Part shown: positions 35,792-45,825 of the stretch, in pieces
Layout of the letters: each line of letters begins with the position of its first letter
How positions within the stretch are numbered: position 1 is the stretch's first letter
Source of the DNA: Candidatus Segatella mututuai
GTDB taxonomy: Bacteria > Bacteroidota > Bacteroidia > Bacteroidales > Bacteroidaceae
Reading direction: 5' to 3'
Assembly: GCA_002439605.1 (NCBI GenBank)
Contig: DJOI01000086.1
Location: 1-64,000, forward strand
DNA length: 64,000 bases
Program-made: the position numbers and the translations under genes
The notes under the pieces: model-generated
Databases searched by the model: none
What the model was told of the DNA's origin: nothing
What the model saw: only the letters and a program-made list of their open reading frames with translations

Positions 35792-36523
35792 CTATTTACT
35801 ACTCAGGGAATCTTGAACTTGCTGGATGTCTTCTATTTCCTGTTGTTCGAGCCACTCCCTGAAGTTTTCAAAACTCGCGCAGTTGTCGACAGTAAAGTCG
35901 CCCACTCGGGTTCGTCTCAACTCTGTAAGAAAGGCTCCACTCCCAAGTGCCCGGCCTAAGTCGCGTGCCAAGGAGCGTATGTAAGTACCCTTGCCACATA
36001 CAACCCGCAGACCAAGCTGTTTGGTCTTGTCGTCGTAACTGGTCAGTTCTATCTCGTCTATCCGTACATTTTTTGGCTTGAGTGTTACATCCTCGCCTGC
36101 CCGCCGCAAGGCATAGGCTCTGTCACCATTTACCTTGACCGCACTATAAGTAGGCGGAACCTGCTGAATATCACCGACAAATCGAGGCAAGACTTCCTCT
36201 ATGAGCTGCCGGGAGATCTGGTTGACAGGATAGGTATGGTTTACCGTATGCTCGAGATCGTAGCTGGCCGTTGTTGCGCCCAGCTGAAGCGTTGCGGTAT
36301 ACTCCTTGGTGTGAGACTGCAACAGCTCTATTTCCTTAGTTTTCTTCCCTGTGCAAAGAACAAGCACACCTGTAGCCAAAGGATCGAGCGTACCTGCATG
36401 CCCTATCTTCACCTTATGGTGCAAGAACTTGGAAAGCACGTATCTGATATGAGCCAAAGCCCCAAAGCTCGACATTCGGTAAGGCTTGTCAATGGCTATG
36501 ATTTCTCCTTTTCTGAAATCCAT
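35792..36523 (-). CDS. truB: tRNA pseudouridine(55) synthase
   Basis: 243 residues. The catalytic Asp is in GHAGTLDPLATGVLVLCTG (about residues 41-59), and the region GKGTYIRSLARDLGRALG near 186 is also conserved. TruB makes pseudouridine 55 in the T loop of most tRNAs. The start MDFRKGEIIAIDKPYRMSSF is typical for Bacteroidota. 32 bp separate it from uppP upstream. Confidence 0.95.
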   Translation of the reverse strand: MDFRKGEIIAIDKPYRMSSFGALAHIRYVLSKFLHHKVKIGHAGTLDPLATGVLVLCTGKKTKEIELLQSHTKEYTATLQLGATTASYDLEHTVNHTYPVNQISRQLIEEVLPRFVGDIQQVPPTYSAVKVNGDRAYALRRAGEDVTLKPKNVRIDEIELTSYDDKTKQLGLRVVCGKGTYIRSLARDLGRALGSGAFLTELRRTRVGDFTVDNCASFENFREWLEQQEIEDIQQVQDSLSSK

Positions 36524-36555
36524 ATATAAGTTTTAACCCTACAATTATGTAGAAA

Positions 36556-37401
36556 CTAATCCACCATCTGCATGTTCACACCGCAGAGCCCACAGGTGAT
36601 GATGACGAGTCCCACAACTATGCGATACCAGCCAAAGGCTGCAAAGCCATACTTGGTCACATAGTTGATAAAGAACTTGATGGCGAGGACAGCCACTATG
36701 AACGCCACCACCGAGCCTATTATCAAGGTAAAGAGGTTGTTGCCTTGAGTAAGCAAAGAGCCACCCCCATGGCTAACCAACTTATAGACTTCCAAACATG
36801 TGGCGCCAAACATGGTTGGCACTGCCAAGAAGAAAGAGAACTCAGCCGCAGCCTTGCGAGTGAGTTTCTGCGACATACCACCCACGATGGTCGACATCGA
36901 GCGAGATACACCAGGAATCATGGCGATGCACTGGATGAAGCCAATGGTCAAAGCACGCTTATAGGTAAGCTTGGTATCCTCACTTCCCTTGTTGAATATT
37001 CTATCGCAAAAGAGCATGAACACACCACCGACGACAAGCATCCACCCCACCAACTGCACATTGCCGAGATTTGACTCGATGAAATCATTGAATGCAAGTC
37101 CAAGCACAACAGCAGGCAAGGTACCCACTATCAAACGTGCGTAGAAATCGAACATTGCCTTCCAATAACTTTTTTCCCCGGTCTTCACAGCTTCTGGATA
37201 GAAGAATCTCTTCCAATACAAGCAGATGACGGAAAGAATGGCGCCAAACTGTATGATAACAGTGAATGCATTCACAAATTGGTCGTGAACGTCAACTCCC
37301 AACAAGTTTTCCGCAATAATCATATGTCCAGTACTGGATACTGGCAAGAACTCTGTCAATCCCTCTACAATAGAGATGATGATAGTCTGTATAAAATCCA
37401 T
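36556..37401 (-). CDS. uppP: Undecaprenyl-diphosphatase
   Basis: 281 residues and about eight helices. It carries the two catalytic segments VEGLTEFLPVSSTGHMI (residues 13-29) and PGVSRSMSTIVGGM near 165. The enzyme recycles the lipid carrier undecaprenyl pyrophosphate for peptidoglycan and O-antigen synthesis and gives basal bacitracin resistance. The operon also contains ftsX, which links it to envelope growth. Confidence 0.96.
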   Translation of the reverse strand: MDFIQTIIISIVEGLTEFLPVSSTGHMIIAENLLGVDVHDQFVNAFTVIIQFGAILSVICLYWKRFFYPEAVKTGEKSYWKAMFDFYARLIVGTLPAVVLGLAFNDFIESNLGNVQLVGWMLVVGGVFMLFCDRIFNKGSEDTKLTYKRALTIGFIQCIAMIPGVSRSMSTIVGGMSQKLTRKAAAEFSFFLAVPTMFGATCLEVYKLVSHGGGSLLTQGNNLFTLIIGSVVAFIVAVLAIKFFINYVTKYGFAAFGWYRIVVGLVIITCGLCGVNMQMVD

Positions 37402-37425
37402 TGATATAAAGTATTATATTAAGAA

Positions 37426-37650
37426 TCAATCGCGCGGCTTGCGGATAATTGCGTAAATGATAGACAGAAAGCCAAACAGGGTTACAGTTGGCGCCACTAT
37501 GATACGGCGTGTGCTGAAAATATCGGCATCGAAGGTATGCTCGTTGGAACCAGAGCCACTCATCAAAAGAAAGCCGATGATGACGATAGCCATCCCCACA
37601 GCCAAGAGGATGAAGTTTACTTTGTCAAATGCTAAATTCTTCTTATCCAT
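37426..37650 (-). CDS. DUF3098 small membrane protein
   Basis: 74 residues with two hydrophobic helices (FILLAVGMAIVIIGFLLM and IVAPTVTLFGFLSIIYAII in part), joined by a polar loop with GSGSNEHTFDADIFS. This is the usual DUF3098 layout, conserved in Bacteroidota between ftsX and uppP as here. A structural or partner role in the FtsX complex is plausible from position only. Confidence 0.85.
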   Translation of the reverse strand: MDKKNLAFDKVNFILLAVGMAIVIIGFLLMSGSGSNEHTFDADIFSTRRIIVAPTVTLFGFLSIIYAIIRKPRD

Positions 37651-37687
37651 TTATATATTATATTTAATAATGTGAATGTTACATATT

Positions 37688-38566
37688 CTAAATCTTATAC
37701 AAATCGCCAGCCTTCATCTTGAGAAATTTATTGACAGAGATACTGGCACAGATGGCTGTAATAATGATTCCAAAAAGGAAAACGGCACCACCCGTAATGG
37801 CAAGCTCCTGCCATCCCATCACCAAGAGCAGTTCTGGCTCATGAACATACCACGCATAAAGACTACCCCCAAGGAAAGCATCTGCAATAAATGCCGACAG
37901 CAGACCTATCAGCATTGCTCTATTAACAAAGGGACGCCGAATGAATCCCCAGGAAGCTCCAACAAGTTTCATCGTATGTATCGAGAAACGCCGGGCATAA
38001 ATACCAAGCCTTACGGTATTGTTTATAAGCGAGAATGATATAAACGTCAGGAGAGCCGCCACTATGAGCAATCCAATGCTTATCTTGGCGAGCATTTGAT
38101 TCACCTGCTCTATGAGGTCGTGTTGATAGGACACCTCTGTTACGCGCGGATAAGCTTTAAGTTCCTTGGCCACCCATTTCAGCGAATCGTTGTTGGCATA
38201 GTCGGCCTGCGCAGTCAGCTCTATAGAAGGCTGAAAAGGATTGACCCCCGCAAACTCGCTGGGATCTACTCCAAGGTCACGAGTTGCCTCTTTGAGAGCC
38301 TTCGCTTTCGAAATATAGTTGAGCGACTTAACATAAGGCTTAGCCTTCAGCTGTTTACACATCTGTACCACTTCGGAATTGGTCATGTCCTGTTCGAGCA
38401 TTACGGACACTACAAGGTTCTCCTTCACATAGGACGAGAGGTTTCTTCCCATAAGTACGGAGAATATGACCATCCCGAGTAAAACGAGCACCATGGCGGT
38501 GCTTATACATAGAGTTACCACCTGCAGTCCTCGATGACTGCTGGGCTTATATTGTTTCTTTCTCAT
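37688..38566 (-). CDS. ftsX: Cell division protein FtsX-like permease
   Basis: 292 residues. An N-terminal helix (about 20-45) precedes an extracytoplasmic domain (about 50-165). Three C-terminal helices follow (about 175-285), the FtsX layout. FtsX with the ATPase FtsE controls peptidoglycan hydrolases at the division site. No ftsE is adjacent, which is common in Bacteroidota. First gene of the six-gene run down to folK. Confidence 0.88.
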   Translation of the reverse strand: MRKKQYKPSSHRGLQVVTLCISTAMVLVLLGMVIFSVLMGRNLSSYVKENLVVSVMLEQDMTNSEVVQMCKQLKAKPYVKSLNYISKAKALKEATRDLGVDPSEFAGVNPFQPSIELTAQADYANNDSLKWVAKELKAYPRVTEVSYQHDLIEQVNQMLAKISIGLLIVAALLTFISFSLINNTVRLGIYARRFSIHTMKLVGASWGFIRRPFVNRAMLIGLLSAFIADAFLGGSLYAWYVHEPELLLVMGWQELAITGGAVFLFGIIITAICASISVNKFLKMKAGDLYKI

Positions 38567-38652
38567 TTACCAAAAGGGTATAACATTCCAAATTTGGTGC
38601 AAAGTAACAAAAAAATGTGCGAACAAACGAAAGTTTAATAGACATTAACACA

Positions 38653-38688
38653 AAAGGAAGGACCAACCTACAGGTAAGTCCTCCCTTT
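38653..38688 (-). terminator. Terminator after the efflux-lpxA unit
   Basis: AAAGGAAGGAC (38653-38663) pairs with GTCCTCCCTTT (38678-38688), one mismatch; TTTTGTG follows on the minus strand. Confidence 0.65.
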
Positions 38689-38733
38689 CATATTCAGAAA
38701 TATTTTTTTCAAAAGATTCTAACCAAGCACATG

Positions 38734-39516
38734 TTACATCTTGGTGATAACTCCCTCTTTCGAATTCTCAAGGAACTGGATGATATTGCGCACTTCCTCT
38801 CCGTCTGGCACCTGGTCCTTGATCTGGTTGATGGCATCGAAGAGGGATGTCTGACCGTGGAACACCAAACGATAGGCGTTAGCCACGTGCTTGCGCACCT
38901 TCTCGGTAATCTCGGCGGCCTCCATGATGATGGTGTTGGGACCAGCATACTTCACAGGCTTGCCACCAGCGATGATGTAAGGAGGCACGTCCTTGGAGAA
39001 AGTAGTACCAGCCTGAATCATAGCCAAGTCGCCGACACGCGTCTTGGCATTCTCTACCACAGAAGTAGAATAGATGACACCATTTCCAATCACACAGTTG
39101 CCCGCAATCTTGGTACCGTAACCGAACACGCAACCATTGCCAACCACTGTATCATGAGAGATATGGGCACCTTCCATCAAGAAATTCTTGTTGCCAAGAA
39201 CGGTCTTTCCACCCTCGTAAGTACCACGGTTGACAACCACGTTCTCACGGATGGTATTGTTGTCGCCGATAATCACGAAGCTATTGGCACCCTTGAAATT
39301 GAAATCCTGTGGAAGCGCGCCAACCACCGCACCCTGGAACACCTTGTTGCCATTGCCCATGCGAGTACCATTCAAGATGCTCACGAATGGGTAGATGATG
39401 CAGTTGTCACCGATTTCCACATCGTCCTCGATATAGACGAAAGGATATATCTTGCAGTTGTCTCCAATCTTAGCCTTTGAAGAAATATCTGCCTTTGGAC
39501 TTATTATACTAGCCAT
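38734..39516 (-). CDS. lpxA: Acyl-ACP--UDP-N-acetylglucosamine O-acyltransferase
   Basis: 260 residues. A left-handed beta-helix of hexapeptide repeats fills about residues 1-185 (for example IGDNCKIYPFVYIEDDVEIG), and a helical C-terminal domain follows. Catalytic His is in GAHISHDTVVGNGC near 120-130. LpxA starts lipid A synthesis by acylating UDP-GlcNAc. It lies 33 bp downstream of the efflux outer-membrane gene and may be read from the same transcript; the other lpx genes are not here. Confidence 0.95.
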   Translation of the reverse strand: MASIISPKADISSKAKIGDNCKIYPFVYIEDDVEIGDNCIIYPFVSILNGTRMGNGNKVFQGAVVGALPQDFNFKGANSFVIIGDNNTIRENVVVNRGTYEGGKTVLGNKNFLMEGAHISHDTVVGNGCVFGYGTKIAGNCVIGNGVIYSTSVVENAKTRVGDLAMIQAGTTFSKDVPPYIIAGGKPVKYAGPNTIIMEAAEITEKVRKHVANAYRLVFHGQTSLFDAINQIKDQVPDGEEVRNIIQFLENSKEGVITKM

Positions 39517-39549
39517 AATAATCTAACATTTAACAATTAACACTTAACA

Positions 39550-40944
39550 TTATTTGGCTCCTCCCCCCAATGCATAGTAGAGGTTGACCACAGCCTGCAT
39601 CTTGTAGAAATCGTCTGCTACCTTAGAGAGCTGAACATTGAGGAGTGAAGATTGGGCAGAAATTACCTCCAAGTAAGAGCCACCGGCCTCACCCATCAAC
39701 TTACGAGTGTCCTCGACATTCTGTTCGAGCACCTTGATTTGCTTCTCCTCCACCTTGCTTTTTTCATCGGAAGAATTGTAGAGCACAAGAGCATTGCTTA
39801 CCTCGCTACCGGCCTTCAACACAGAGTTCTGCCATGTATTATATGCCTGCTCGTACTGCGCCTTTGCAACTTTCAAGCCTGCCACAAGGCGTCCATTCTG
39901 GAATATTGGCTGCACCAACGATCCCACTGCTGAAAGCAACCACTTGCCAGGGTTGACGATGCCTGCACCACTGGAGTTGGTGAAAGCACCTGTGCCAGAG
40001 ATAGTGATGGAAGGATAGAATTTACTACGGGCGGTCTCAACAGCATAGAAACACTGTGCCAAATTCATTTCGGCAGCGTGAACGTCAGCACGGTTGTTGA
40101 GCAACTGCACACTTACACCCGTCGAGAAGCTGGTTGGAAGACTCTGATTCTCCAACTTGCCACGGGCGATGGTATGTGCTTGATCGCCAATCAACAAGCT
40201 AAGCGAATTCTCGGTTTCACGAATCTGGCGCAAAAGGTCCGTCTTCTGTGTCAACACAGAATAATAATTAGACTCTGCAGCCTGAAGCGCTGTAGAGCGA
40301 TACCCCATCTTGGTATCCTTCAACACTTTCATGGTCTCCCAAGTATCCTTGGTAAGAGATTCCATGTTATTAACCAATTCCACTTGCTTATCGAGCATCA
40401 ACAGGGTGTAGTACATGTTAGCGATATTGGCAATGAGGTTGGTCTGCACGGACACCTGGTAATCCTTCATCTGAAGAAGAGCCATCTGTGCGCCACGCTT
40501 CTGAGAGAGCAAATTGCCAAAGAGGTCAACACTCCAACTTGCATTGATTGGCAAGCTGTAAGTCTTGGTGGCTGCATTGCCATCCCAAGAGGCGATAGTA
40601 CCTTGTGGAGTGAAAGTGAAAGCTGGAATGAAAGCCAACTTGGCACACTTCAACTGATCTTCTGCCATCTTCACATTCAAGGCTGCATTGAGCAAGTTGA
40701 CGTTGTTGGCCAAGCCCTTCTCTATCAAGTCCTGGAGCTGTGGGTCGGTGAACACACTGCGCCAAGGGATGTTGGCGAAAGTGGTGGTATCTTTCACTGC
40801 CAAGGTATCGGAGATAGAGGCAGAGTCACGGACGATACCACTCGTCTTCACGTCAGGACGCTCGTACTTACCGTATAGCGTCTTGCAGCTGCTCAAAGAG
40901 AGCGCTGCGAGACCTAATATGATGATATTTAAATTCTTTTTCAT
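39550..40944 (-). CDS. TolC/NodT family outer-membrane efflux lipoprotein
   Basis: 464 residues. The lipoprotein signal ends at LSSC (Cys near residue 20), and the body consists of two long alpha-helical OEP repeats (about 60-260 and 270-460). It forms the outer-membrane channel of the tripartite pump. Third gene of the acrA-acrB-channel operon, 42 bp after the pump gene. Confidence 0.92.
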   Translation of the reverse strand: MKKNLNIIILGLAALSLSSCKTLYGKYERPDVKTSGIVRDSASISDTLAVKDTTTFANIPWRSVFTDPQLQDLIEKGLANNVNLLNAALNVKMAEDQLKCAKLAFIPAFTFTPQGTIASWDGNAATKTYSLPINASWSVDLFGNLLSQKRGAQMALLQMKDYQVSVQTNLIANIANMYYTLLMLDKQVELVNNMESLTKDTWETMKVLKDTKMGYRSTALQAAESNYYSVLTQKTDLLRQIRETENSLSLLIGDQAHTIARGKLENQSLPTSFSTGVSVQLLNNRADVHAAEMNLAQCFYAVETARSKFYPSITISGTGAFTNSSGAGIVNPGKWLLSAVGSLVQPIFQNGRLVAGLKVAKAQYEQAYNTWQNSVLKAGSEVSNALVLYNSSDEKSKVEEKQIKVLEQNVEDTRKLMGEAGGSYLEVISAQSSLLNVQLSKVADDFYKMQAVVNLYYALGGGAK

Positions 40945-40986
40945 TTTTACGTTTGAAGTTTTTTACTTACTACTTCTCAAACCTAT

Positions 40987-43900
40987 TTACTTCTGAGCCT
41001 CAGCCTTCTTGTGAGCAGCGTTGGCATATTGTTCAAGCTCTACGACAGCCTCCTCGTTCAACTCATCGTCGAACGTGAGTGGCTTCAACTTCTCCTGCAA
41101 CCATTCGAACACGGTGAAGAGGGCTGGCACGACGAAGATCTGGGTCAAGGTACCAATCAACATACCACCTACTGCGGCAGCACCCAAGGTCTGGTTACCA
41201 TACTTACCTACACCAGAAGCGAACATCAATGGCAACAAACCGATAATCATGGCCAAAGAGGTCATCAATATAGGACGGAGACGAGCACCGGCACCCAAGA
41301 TAGCTGAATACTTGATAGCCATACCCGTACGACGACGTTCCAAGGCGAACTGTACAATCAAGATGGCGTTCTTAGCCAACAAACCAATCAACATAATCAA
41401 CGAAATCTGCATGTAGATATCGTTGGAATGGCCGAACAGGTTGGTGAAGATGAACGCACCTGCCAAACCGAATGGGATAGACAATACCACAGACAATGGC
41501 AAGATGTAACTCTCGTACTGGGCACTCAAGATTAAGTAAACGAATACGATACAGAGTGCGAAGATCAAACCTGTGGAGTTGCTGGACTCAGCCTCTGAAC
41601 GAGTCAAACCAGAGTACTCGTAACCATAGCCCTCAGGCAAGGTCTCCTTAGCCACCTCGGCGATGGCCTTCATTCCATCACCAGTAGAGTAACCGCTGTT
41701 AGGAGTTACGGAGACATCCATAGAGGTAAACAGGTTGAAACGTGTGATGTTGGATGGACCAAACATCTTCTTCAGTGTTACGAACTCACTTACTGGAGAC
41801 ATGGTACCATCGGCACAACGTACATAAATCTTGCTCAAATCGTCAGGACGCATACGATCCTCAGGACCAGCCTGAATCATGACACGATAGAGCTTACCGT
41901 AGGCATTGAAGTTGGATGCATAAAGACCACCAAGGTAACCCTGCATCACTGCAAGCACGTTAGATGGAGAGATACCTGCCTGCTTGGTCTTGGCAACATC
42001 CACATCCACCATGTACTGAGGATAGTTAGGGTTGTACTGAGTCTGTGCCGTCTGAATCTCAGGACGCTTGTTCAACTCAGCCAAGAACTTCTTCACGGTG
42101 TCATAGAACTTGTTCAAGTCACCACCAGTCTTATCCTGCATGGTCATGGTAATACCATTCTGCACGGAGAAACCGGAAATCATAGGCGGGGCGAAGGCAA
42201 GAACCTGTGCATCCTTGATGGCTGCGGTCTGCTTGTAAATCATGCCCAACACAGAGGTTGACTCCATTGGGTTGACGAACAACGCCTCGATGCCCCCACC
42301 AGTCAGAGCCATCTTGATGCGATGGAAGAATCCACCAGGACGTTCCTCAAATGGCTTCAACTTGATAATGACGGTACCCTGGTTGGAGCCTGCACCACCG
42401 ATAAAGCTATACCCCATGATAGCGTTACGAGTCTCGACAGCTGGGTTGTCGGCAAGCATCTTATCCACCTGCTTCACGACTTCGGCAGTCCTCTCCTGGG
42501 AAGTACCAGGGGCTGTAGAGATACAGCAGAACAAAGTACCCGTATCCTCATCAGGTACCAAACCAGTCTTGGTAGTACCCATCAAGATAACCAACGCCAC
42601 GATGCCAGCAACTACCACACCAGCAGCAACGATACCATGGTTAATGACCCACTTAACAGCACCTTTATACTTAGTGGTAATCTTATCAAACTGATAGTTG
42701 AATCCTGCGTGGAAACGATCGATGAAAGACATCTTCTTCTCATCATGTTCTTCGGCATGTGGCTTCAACAACATTGCACAAAGCGCAGGTGACAACGTCA
42801 ATGCGTTGATAGCGGAGATGACGATAGATATAGCCATAGTAACACCGAACTCACGGTAGAAGTAACCAGATGTACCACCGATGAATGACACAGGAACGAA
42901 CACGGCAGACATCACCAAGGTAATAGAGATGATGGCACCAGAGATTTCGTTCATCGCATCGATTGATGCGGTAAGGGCACTCTTGTAACCCTGGTCGAGC
43001 TTGGCGTGAACCGCCTCGACCACCACGATGGCATCATCGACCACAATGGCTATGGCCAACAAGAGGGCGGACAGCGTAAGCAAGTTGATGGAGAATCCGA
43101 AGATCCAGAGGAAAAGAAATGCACCAATCAACGCCACAGGCACAGCAATCATAGGAATCAACGTAGAACGGAAGTCCTGCAAGAAGATGTACACCACGAT
43201 GAACACCAATACCAAGGTGATGATCAAAGTGAACACAACCTCCTCGATAGATGCAAACAAAAACTCGGTAACATCCTGCAAAATAACATTCTTCAACCCT
43301 GGAGGATAGCTCTTCTCCAACTCATCCAATGTCTTCTTTACATCCGTGGCAATCTGGGTAGCGTTGGAACCAGCAATCTGCTGAACCATACCCATCACGG
43401 CAGGCTGACCATTGTTGAGCAAGTTAACATTGTACTGCAAGCCACCCAACTCAATCTTGGCTACATCGCCGAGACGAAGAGTCTGACCTGAAGCGTCACT
43501 CTTAATCAAGATGTTATCATACTCGATAGGAGTCTTCAAACGACCTTTGTAACGCAAAGTATATTCATATTGCATATCGGTGCTTTCACCGAAGCTACCA
43601 GGGGCAGCCTCAATGTTCTGTTCAGCCAAGGCATTGGAGATGTCGGAAGGAACCAATCCGTACTCCTTCATCTTCTCAGGCTTCAACCAGATACGCATAG
43701 AGTAGTTACGTGTAGAAGGGCTCTGCACATCACCCACACCATTGATACGCTTCAACTGAGGAACAACGTTGATCAAGGCGTAGTTGGTAACAAACTGGTC
43801 GTCGTAACGACCGTCGTCTGTGGTCAGGGCAAACATGATGACATTGGAGCTCTGACGCTTGGTTACGGTGACACCCACCTTGGTAACCTCGGCAGGCAGC

Positions 43901-44253
43901 AAAGCCTGTGCCTGAGACACACGGTTCTGAACATTGACCGCAGCCATATCAGGGTCGGAACCCTGCTTGAAATAAACGGTAATCTGTGCGTAACCTGAGT
44001 TAGATGCAGAAGAAGTCATGTAGGTCATGTTCTCCACACCATTGATACTCTCCTCCAAAGGAGCGATGACTGAGTTCAACACAGTCTGGGCATCGGCACC
44101 TGTATAGGTGGTAGATACTGTGATGGTAGGCGGTGCGATATTAGGATACTGCTCGATAGGCAGTGATACCAAGCCGATGAGACCCAGCAAGACGAAGAAG
44201 ATGGAGATCACCGTCGAAAGTACCGGGCGCTTTATAAAGTTTGTAAATGACAT
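40987..44253 (-). CDS. RND multidrug efflux permease (AcrB/HAE1 family)
   Basis: 1088 residues, 12 helices with two large periplasmic loops. Start MSFTNFIKRPVLSTVISIFF is typical HAE1. The proton-relay Asp pair is in AIAIVVDDAIVVVEAVHAKL in helix 4. The motif ALCAMLLKP and the late LLAKNAILIVQFA are conserved. It exports drugs, bile acids or dyes by proton motive force, in a complex with the neighbouring membrane fusion protein and channel. The C-terminal cytoplasmic tail is about 45 residues longer than that of AcrB. No local TetR or MarR regulator is seen. Confidence 0.95.
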   Translation of the reverse strand: MSFTNFIKRPVLSTVISIFFVLLGLIGLVSLPIEQYPNIAPPTITVSTTYTGADAQTVLNSVIAPLEESINGVENMTYMTSSASNSGYAQITVYFKQGSDPDMAAVNVQNRVSQAQALLPAEVTKVGVTVTKRQSSNVIMFALTTDDGRYDDQFVTNYALINVVPQLKRINGVGDVQSPSTRNYSMRIWLKPEKMKEYGLVPSDISNALAEQNIEAAPGSFGESTDMQYEYTLRYKGRLKTPIEYDNILIKSDASGQTLRLGDVAKIELGGLQYNVNLLNNGQPAVMGMVQQIAGSNATQIATDVKKTLDELEKSYPPGLKNVILQDVTEFLFASIEEVVFTLIITLVLVFIVVYIFLQDFRSTLIPMIAVPVALIGAFLFLWIFGFSINLLTLSALLLAIAIVVDDAIVVVEAVHAKLDQGYKSALTASIDAMNEISGAIISITLVMSAVFVPVSFIGGTSGYFYREFGVTMAISIVISAINALTLSPALCAMLLKPHAEEHDEKKMSFIDRFHAGFNYQFDKITTKYKGAVKWVINHGIVAAGVVVAGIVALVILMGTTKTGLVPDEDTGTLFCCISTAPGTSQERTAEVVKQVDKMLADNPAVETRNAIMGYSFIGGAGSNQGTVIIKLKPFEERPGGFFHRIKMALTGGGIEALFVNPMESTSVLGMIYKQTAAIKDAQVLAFAPPMISGFSVQNGITMTMQDKTGGDLNKFYDTVKKFLAELNKRPEIQTAQTQYNPNYPQYMVDVDVAKTKQAGISPSNVLAVMQGYLGGLYASNFNAYGKLYRVMIQAGPEDRMRPDDLSKIYVRCADGTMSPVSEFVTLKKMFGPSNITRFNLFTSMDVSVTPNSGYSTGDGMKAIAEVAKETLPEGYGYEYSGLTRSEAESSNSTGLIFALCIVFVYLILSAQYESYILPLSVVLSIPFGLAGAFIFTNLFGHSNDIYMQISLIMLIGLLAKNAILIVQFALERRRTGMAIKYSAILGAGARLRPILMTSLAMIIGLLPLMFASGVGKYGNQTLGAAAVGGMLIGTLTQIFVVPALFTVFEWLQEKLKPLTFDDELNEEAVVELEQYANAAHKKAEAQK

Positions 44254-44294
44254 AATTTACTATTTTTCTTTATACCTTATTCTATATATAGCAA

Positions 44295-45506
44295 TTACTT
44301 CTTGCCGCTCATGGTAGTAGCGAAATCGTGAGCATTGTCCTGAGCCTCGCCCAACTTAGCTGCCTCAGCAATCTTCTGGTTGTAACGCTGCAAGGTGATA
44401 GGCTTGATCTGCTGACCATCGGTCAACTTGGTGATACCCTTCACAACGATGCGGTCGCCTACGTGAAGACCATCGGTAACGATGTAGTTTTTGCCATCAT
44501 CCTGTGGATTAACCTTGATTTCGGTATATTTCACCTTGTTGTCCTTGGTTACGACGTAAACGAAAACCTTGTCTTGAATCTGAGCACAAGCCTCTTGTGG
44601 GATAACGATGGCATTGTTGTCGTCGTTAGGGATGACAATCTGACCAGCGCCACCACTCTTCAACAACTTCTCTGGGTTGGCGAAGTGGGCAATGAGAGAA
44701 ACGGCGCCAGTAGTAGCGTCGATGACACCACTCATCTTAACGACCTTACCCGGATGATTATAGATTGTACCGTCTGCAAGTTGCAACTTTACAGCAGGGA
44801 ATGCAGCAATGGCTGCCTGCATGCTGCCGTTGCTCTTCGACATATTCAAAAGTTGGGTTTCAGAAATAGAGAAGAACACCTCCATCGTGCTGATGTTGGA
44901 AACTGTGGTCAAAGCCTGGCCAGAGGCACTAACCAAAGCACCCACCTTGAAAGGAAGACTACCGACAACACCTGCCGATGGACTAGTAACCGTACACCAT
45001 GCCAACTGCTCACGAGCCGAAGCCAAAGCCGCCTCAGCCTGAGCTACCTGAGCCTTGGCTGTAGCAAAGCTGTTTGCTGCAGTAGAAAGCTCATACTGAC
45101 CAATAATTTTGCTATCAAACAACTTTTTGTTGTTCTGATAAGTCAACTTAGCTGTATTAGCCTGAGCTTTGGCTGTATTGACAGCAGCGGCACATTGACG
45201 GACTGCTGCTTGATAAGTCTCACTATCGATAGAAAACAAAGGCTGGCCAGCAGATACAGTCTGCCCCTCGTGCACAAACACCTTTGTTATAAATCCAGAA
45301 ACCTTTGGGCGTACCTCTACATCCTGAATACCTTTAATTGTAGCGGGATAAGTAGTCTGCAAAGCAGCGCTGGTAGTTCCTATAGTCACTACAGCAAACT
45401 CATCATCGCCGAAATCTGGCAGACCACCCTTCTTGCTTCCGCCACATGATGTCAATGTTGCGAGAGTTGCAAGAGCTGCAACAAACAAAACGTTTTTAAT
45501 CTTCAT
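44295..45506 (-). CDS. RND efflux periplasmic adaptor (membrane fusion protein, lipoprotein)
   Basis: 403 residues. The lipoprotein signal ends in LTSC near residue 21. The lipoyl half-motif VRPKVSGFITKVFVHEGQTV, a coiled hairpin (about 100-165) and beta-barrel and membrane-proximal domains follow. It links the inner-membrane pump with the outer channel. First gene of the operon. A -7 box TAATTTTG lies at 45649-45656 on the minus strand. Confidence 0.94.
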   Translation of the reverse strand: MKIKNVLFVAALATLATLTSCGGSKKGGLPDFGDDEFAVVTIGTTSAALQTTYPATIKGIQDVEVRPKVSGFITKVFVHEGQTVSAGQPLFSIDSETYQAAVRQCAAAVNTAKAQANTAKLTYQNNKKLFDSKIIGQYELSTAANSFATAKAQVAQAEAALASAREQLAWCTVTSPSAGVVGSLPFKVGALVSASGQALTTVSNISTMEVFFSISETQLLNMSKSNGSMQAAIAAFPAVKLQLADGTIYNHPGKVVKMSGVIDATTGAVSLIAHFANPEKLLKSGGAGQIVIPNDDNNAIVIPQEACAQIQDKVFVYVVTKDNKVKYTEIKVNPQDDGKNYIVTDGLHVGDRIVVKGITKLTDGQQIKPITLQRYNQKIAEAAKLGEAQDNAHDFATTMSGKK

Positions 45507-45825
45507 ACCTATTTTTTATTTAAATAAAATTATTATTATCTACCAATGTCGTCAGCATGCCTTTACGGTATGTTTCATTGCTCCCATACGAACAATTTGA
45601 CTATCCTAAGTCGAAAACTCAAAATATAAACAGAGTTTTAAAACAGTGCAAAATTACAAATATTATGGCAATATTGTACATGCGCCGAGTGCATTTTAAC
45701 ATTAATTATTTAGTATTTGAAAGGTTTGCCCATAAAAGAAACTTTTTTATACGACTCAAAAATCTTTTATTATAGGCTGACTCTTTCTAAAAACGCCATC
45801 GTAAGTATTCCTCGTCGAAGCAAGA
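45507..45825. other. Gap between cca and the efflux operon
   Basis: About 320 bp. The only signal I can support is the minus-strand -7 box TAATTTTG at 45649-45656, without a good -33 element, which would give a leader of about 140 nt for the efflux operon. No gene or RNA recognised. Confidence 0.4.
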